NCBI GenBank assembly: GCA_013433145.1
Contig: CM024180.1
Span: 2,135,001 to 2,199,000 of the forward strand
Length of the DNA: 64,000 nt
Reading direction: 5' to 3'
Origin: Ascaris suum
Taxonomy: Eukaryota > Nematoda > Chromadorea > Rhabditida > Ascarididae
Positions 50,907 to 64,000 of this stretch are shown piece after piece. The notes below the pieces were generated by a model that made no database searches, was not told where the DNA came from, and was given only the letters and a program-made list of their open reading frames with translations. Position 1 is the first letter of the stretch, and the number at the start of each line of letters is the position of its first letter. A program made the position numbers and the translations under genes.

Positions 50907-52508
50907 CTAATGCACTAATGATGAATTCAAAATATTTATAATTCTTCTAGGGGATTGACAATTCTTAGATGATCGATTGCCACTAACATATCCATTATCA
51001 CCCATGGGTACCGTTCCATTTCCAAACGGGAAATGAAGATCCCATACTAATGAGTTATTGGCAAGATGTTTCACGATGAAGGTACAAAAAGCTACCATCA
51101 AAAAAATTTCTAAACAGGAAGATAAGAGAAGAGGAAAAGATAGATTCCTATTCGTAGAGTGACCATAGATGAGAAAGGAGGCGTGAGGTTACAAGTTTAT
51201 TTCTTTTTTTTTCCTCATCAAGAGGTTTTTTACCAAGTAAGTTAATGTTTCGGATTACTACAAATTCCTCGATGACCGCGTTGATGCTCAAGTTTGTAAA
51301 GTTCGTGCAAAAGTTGCATCCTTTGTAGAAAATGTAAGAGCCTCGACCTTGAACAATTTGGTAATCTTTCACAAGCCTCATAGAAAATTGCTCTAACTAA
51401 AGCTTACAACTACCTTACAGAAAACCGTCTAAAGCTTGAATTTATGAAGAATGGAAAACTCTTATCTCTCTTTTGTAATAAGTGGTCGTAGCCTGAATCT
51501 CATAAAAGCGTCAGCATGCATTGAGAAGGAAGGATATAGGAGGAGATACTGCCTATTTTACGATCCATATATACGTCGAAACAAGAACAAGTGAGAATAC
51601 GCGCTATATGCGCTTTTTACAACTAATGTCCATCAAAGATCCGAATGCAAGCGAAGTCCAAAAGCAGTGTTTCATGTGTATCGATGACCGACCGCTAAAA
51701 CAAATTGTTCTTTGTTTCGAAAAGGGCTCATTTCTAGGCCACAATCGAGTAGTCGTAGCATAAATTTAACTGCCAATTCTACTGAGGCATTAAATTACAG
51801 TGAATTATACGGAAAACGATCAATAGAAATTGATCAATAAATGGATTTAATGGATTTAGGATCGATAGAAATCGATCAAAACGATCAATAAAAATAGGCT
51901 TACGAAATCATTCCACATTGTATATTATACCCATGTAATTCGATAGCCTTGAATATTGCGGCTTGTGATCTGAAACTGTATTTCTTATCAGGTCGCAAGG
52001 ATATTAAAGCAACAATAACGACATAAGGAATCCCCTCCTTAGATGTGTTAAGCTTATGTAGAATCGGATGTAAAATGGAACGAGTCGAAAAAGAAAAACA
52101 TGAATCGATGGGCAAATAGAATCCTCCAATGAGAAGGAAAAAGCGCAATTAGTCGTTAAAATGTTGCATAGAGCCGATCGCCGTCATCCATAATGATCTC
52201 GTTGAAGTGAACCTCTTGGAGGGAATGCAAGAAGAAACACAAGAAATCGCTCTAGCACTCCAAGATACCGCTTGTGATATTGAACACGAAGTGGGAAAAT
52301 TTCAAACCGCTAGATGCTGATCACAATGTCACTTCTCATTTATGTCGTTCGTTGCACCTCGATCGTCATCTGGCTGCAATTTTGAGGCTCATGAACCTGT
52401 GAACTACGGCCATGCACCTGTAGATCTGCAAGGGGTCATAAAGACATATACCATACCTTATCTTAAATCGCGATGTCTTCAATGTATTACGTTTAAGCGT
52501 GGTGTTTG
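50907..52508. pseudogene. degenerate coding-like region, product unidentified
   Basis: Several blocks look coding but are broken. On the minus strand 50907-51101 and 51148-51381 are open (WDLHFPFGNGTVPMGDNGYV; GRGSYIFYKGCNFCTNFTN). On the plus strand, after an AG at about 51540, a frame gives EEILPILRSIYTSKQEQVRI and then shifts frame to MSIKDPNASEVQKQCFM; this order weakly recalls the helical domain of vitellogenin-type lipoproteins. From about 52153 to 52508 a plus-strand frame is open apart from one TGA, with DLVEVNLLEGMQEETQEIAL and VNYGHAPVDLQGVIKTYTI. I cannot decide between a decayed gene and a transposon remnant. Confidence 0.25.
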
Positions 52509-54772
52509 ACAAACATAGCAATCGTTACCATTGATTCTGCTGAAATTCTGATTTCATAATGTTGTTACACTCCAATCTAGTAAACTGATCGCACTTAATT
52601 ATCCACATTTCAAGCGAAAACAAGGATATATGCATAAATCGATGACTTTAAACTTGGACGAGTTGAGATAGGACACAAATGGATCAATCCTATAATCTAT
52701 AAGGACAATTCAACGTCAACCTAATAAATTCAATTCAACAAACTTCTTATTTGAGGTTGAAATTCAATCCTATCATCAAACGTATTCGATTCTCTCGAAA
52801 TCGTTCATAAATATAATCGAATTCATTGTCTATCGAATTCTATCAAAAACCAACGAAACAAATAAGATTTAAACTTTGTGTGTAAAATGTGTGAATATTT
52901 ATGGAAAATTTCACTCATTGCAATGTATTATTTTCAAATATTATTATTTATCTTTCCATGAAAATTGTTATTTATATTGTCGCCTAAGTTTATAAACAAA
53001 TTTATGAAATTATACGTTCCGAATAGTTTTTTAACTTTAGAAATATTCGTATTAACTAAATTGAATTGATGTTAATCTAGATATCTTAAATTATGCCGAA
53101 TCAATCCATATGCCGAATTGCAATCTTTCCTCTTTTTTTTTTTCTCATCTCTAAAGAGATGCTGTTAATCTTCATCGATTACTAAAATATTCAATGAATT
53201 ATAAAGTTCCTTGTTTTCGATATAGGGATGAAAAATTTCATCAGTGGTTGAGGCTATGGGGAAATAAAACACATTTCATGAAAATAAATAACCTATGCGA
53301 AATAGCCGTTATTATTGATGATTGTCAGTAGTTTTGTTAGGATTCCGTTGAAGTCGAACAATAAAGAGAATATATAGTTTCAATTGAACGACTCTTAATA
53401 TTAGGACGCCCCGGTGTTAATGAGTTGGTAGGTTGCATGGCTATTGCATTATACCACACTTGAGTGAAAAAAGATATTGAGAGACGATGCAGTATTATGG
53501 AGAAACATATACGAGAAATAAATTATGAAGCTACAATAAAAGACGGATGAAACCTGATACGATTAGCTATGATTTGCATTTCCCTCATTTGCACCGACGG
53601 ATTTTCTTCCACTGATCCATCCTGAATATAAATCCATTATAAACGTTGCCTTCTCTCTGATCAGATCGGCATAAGAAGAGAATCCGATCGGTGCAAAATA
53701 TATGAAAAACTTTTTAACGCATTCAACTATTCACGATGAATAATATGGATCAGTATGAATTTTCACATAGAATGTCATCCTCTGACATATAATGTACCGA
53801 TTCCGAAGTCTTTAATCGTTCCGAAGTTGAAATTACCAGACATAGAGACAGATAGACTCATACATACATGCGCATCATAGAGAGATATGATAACGCCATA
53901 ATACATTTGCATTATGCAAATTTACAGCAGCGTTTGAAATTCGTTGCCAACGGAATTAAATATTATCAACTCAAGAAATGAAATTTCTTATCAACTAAGT
54001 GCAATTTTATCGATAAACATTAATGCAAAATCGATAAAATCGATAATCGATAAAAAAAAAAATCGATAAAAAAACATTAATGCAATTTTTCTTATTTATT
54101 ATAATAAACCTTAACAGTTATTATAAACTTATATCATTGTTTGATCACTAATCAATGCTTTATATTTGCTCTCCATTGCCCATGGAATATTCTTCGATAC
54201 AATATCATTCAGGATGCAACTGTTCTAATCACCTCTTTACTGTGCACTTTTATAATTGTTTTTATGGAGCAGATATACTATATGTGTTCCTTTTCCATTA
54301 AAAAAAAATTTAGTTCTTCTTCTATTTGAAAATTTTGAAGTTCCCAACGAGCCTGGATATTTAATATGAGTGCAATTCGTCTGGAAACAATTTAAGAAGA
54401 TATTTTTGCTCGAATGAAATCACTTTGGAATATTTCATTTTCCCCATTGCATTGCTATAACCTTTGGAGCTTTTATTCGCATACGTGACTTGTTGTGACG
54501 ATTGATGCTTTTATCACTTATCTATGAGCCATTTAAAGAAATGGTTTTTCGAGGGAAATCGGACGTTCGAAGGCATCATTTCAATTTTTAAGTATACTCC
54601 CTAGTACGTTCGAGAGGAGATCCCCAACATTTTGGATCGCAGTATTCCCTATCGATTTTCTTGATCGTTCGCTTTTTCCTAGGCAGAAATCGCCGTCTCC
54701 GAAAGAAAAATCTCCACATGCACAACACCAACGCCACAGTGGAAGAGGCTTGGTTTTCATGCAGGACAGGGA
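52509..54772. other. AT-rich sequence, nothing recognised
   Basis: Contains ATCGATAAA-rich words around 54008-54085. No gene is seen. Confidence 0.4.
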
Positions 54773-54785
54773 GGGGGGGGGGGGG
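54773..54785. repeat. poly-G tract (G13)
   Basis: Thirteen G residues inside a GC-richer patch (54600-54900) that is open on both strands but shows no recognisable product. Confidence 0.9.
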
Positions 54786-57939
<3,154 letters not shown>

Positions 57940-58165
57940 TACTGCGTGGTCGACTGTAAAAGGAGTAGGACTAGCTTCTTTGGCTCCATCTTATCGAGCC
58001 AATCTCACCAGTATCCTCATCGCGACCAGGGCCTTGGCTAATTCCCGAACCTTCTCCTAAGCGGAAGCACGATGAAGCGACTTGCTAGTATCCGATGAGC
58101 AAGAGAGGAGCCTAAACCCTACCTTCACGTTACCTTACGAGTTCACCTGAGCGGAAATGGCAGCG
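57940..58165. other. GC-rich island, possible broken exon
   Basis: An abrupt block of near-balanced composition. On the plus strand one frame reads LASLAPSYRANLTSILIATR, then after TAA and TGA stops DEQERSLNPTFTLPYEFT; on the minus strand EKVRELAKALVAMRILVRLA is also open. Stops interrupt every frame, so it is not an intact exon. It could be a decayed gene, a transposon piece or a structured RNA. Confidence 0.3.
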
Positions 58166-59259
58166 ATATGAGGGGACAATTATTCGCAATGAATATTTTT
58201 TTGATCAAAGGAAGTAAATAAATAATAATGAATCAGGTCACTTCAAAAGTGTTGTTTGTTAACGAAGGTATGAGCTAAATTCTCAGATAAACTTTATAAC
58301 GACCATGATATAGTTACCTATAGTATGTTCTATCAAAAGATCATACTTCAGTTAAATGCAGTAATAGTTTCGCCTAGTTGTCGTCTATTAGTTAATTTCT
58401 TCAAAATTATTCAACTAAAAATCCTAAAGTTTATTAGGCGATAAATGAAATGGACAATTCGACCATTTTGATGCTAATTTGATATGCAAATTTTGGCTAG
58501 CGATTATATATGAGCTTGGAGAAATACTTATTAAAAAGTGAGTAATAGGCTTTTTTTTAAATTTTATTTTATATTTCCGGATGACCATAAAACTTTAAGG
58601 AAAATAATTTATAGGGATAAATTATAATTCTTTTCCAGTTTAATAACTGCAGTTTCTAAAGTTATATTTACGAATAAACTTTTCCACATCGTTATAGTAT
58701 TTTCACCATAAAAACGCATATCTGAAAGTGATGAATCAATGAACTATAGAATAGATGAAGTCAAGTGATATCTAATGAAATGTTGTTTTCTCTGCATTGT
58801 TCTTTATGAAATAAACGATTATGTGCATTTGTTTTGTAAATAATTATTACTATATATTCGTCTATAAGCTTATTTCCATATGAAAATATGAAAATAAAAT
58901 GCTACTTAGGCATTTTTCAAAAATTCGTGTAGACATTTTCACAATATGTCATTTCCTGTCTTGACCGGAAAATTACCTGCCTTCTTCCTTATAAAGGAAA
59001 ATTATTCAATCCCACCTGTACAGGTAACTAACTTTAAATGTTCAGAAATTCATACATCCGTTTCATTCGAGTAGGTTTTTTTAATGAATGTTTTTTGCCA
59101 TATTTATGATTGTATGACAAAGATGTTTTGTGTGCTTTTTTTTGGAATGAACGCTTCGTTGCTTTAGTGGGGAGGAGGTAGGGGGGATATATGCTCACCT
59201 ATTTCGTTACCTTTGCTCATTTCAAGGTAAAAGTAATGCTAACTAATTAATAATTTCAG
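58166..59259. other. 5' flank of the ABC transporter gene
   Basis: AT-rich presumed promoter region. It contains a palindrome ACCTGTACAGGT at 59014-59025 and a TTACCTGCC at about 58974. A GGGGAGGAGGTAGGGGGG run lies near 59169-59186. A CTAAC followed by TTTCAG precedes exon 1. Confidence 0.45.
59014..59025. promoter_or_regulatory. 12-bp palindrome ACCTGTACAGGT, upstream copy
   Basis: Perfect palindrome whose left half extends to CACCTG, an E-box of the ZEB/Snail type. It lies about 245 bases before the ATG of the ABC transporter gene and recurs exactly at 59473-59484. Confidence 0.45.
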
Positions 59260-59269
59260 GTTGGGTGCA

Positions 59270-64000
<4,731 letters not shown>

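Noticed and set aside
59225..59259. Possible 33-base intron (GTAAAAG to TTTCAG) just before ABC transporter exon 1
   Set aside because: Too short for a spliceosomal intron; the acceptor is better explained by SL trans-splicing or a longer 5' UTR intron.

Overview
The window is nuclear DNA from a nematode, probably a parasitic one of the spirurid or filarial type; the species group is my inference. The support is two split genes of animal type with GT-AG introns of about 200 to 2100 bases, an AT-rich background of poly-A/T and long (AT)n arrays, nematode-like short splice acceptors, and an acceptor placed just before a start codon as in SL trans-splicing. I see no bacterial operons, CRISPR arrays, tRNA or rRNA genes.

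Layout. 1-2.1 kb: a possible nuclear-receptor hinge exon and a broken Penelope-like reverse transcriptase. 2.1-23 kb: mostly gene-poor AT-rich DNA with microsatellites, homopolymers and two weak candidates for small secreted proteins. 23.4-33.2 kb (+): a complete rhodopsin-like peptide receptor of the neuromedin-U/pyrokinin receptor type, which I could rebuild as nine exons in consistent phase giving 367 residues. Its introns 4, 5 and 6 hold islands of coding-like sequence, the best being a chain of possible exons on the opposite strand in intron 6. 33.8-34.8 kb: a decayed RTE-like LINE reverse transcriptase. 35-59 kb: largely noncoding, with five islands whose base composition and open frames look coding (37.4-39.1, 39.9-40.1, 47.6-49.0, 50.9-52.5, 57.95-58.16 kb) but whose products I cannot name. 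59.26 kb to the right edge (+): the first seven exons of a peroxisomal half ABC transporter of the ABCD3/PMP70 type, cut by the window end before its nucleotide-binding domain.

The two confident genes have no functional connection that I can see: one senses a neuropeptide at the cell surface, the other would move fatty acyl substrates into peroxisomes. I found no convincing new multi-gene system. The most useful leads are the hand-built gene models, the antisense candidate inside the receptor gene, and a cluster of palindromic ACCTG/CAGGT elements around the start of the ABC transporter gene.
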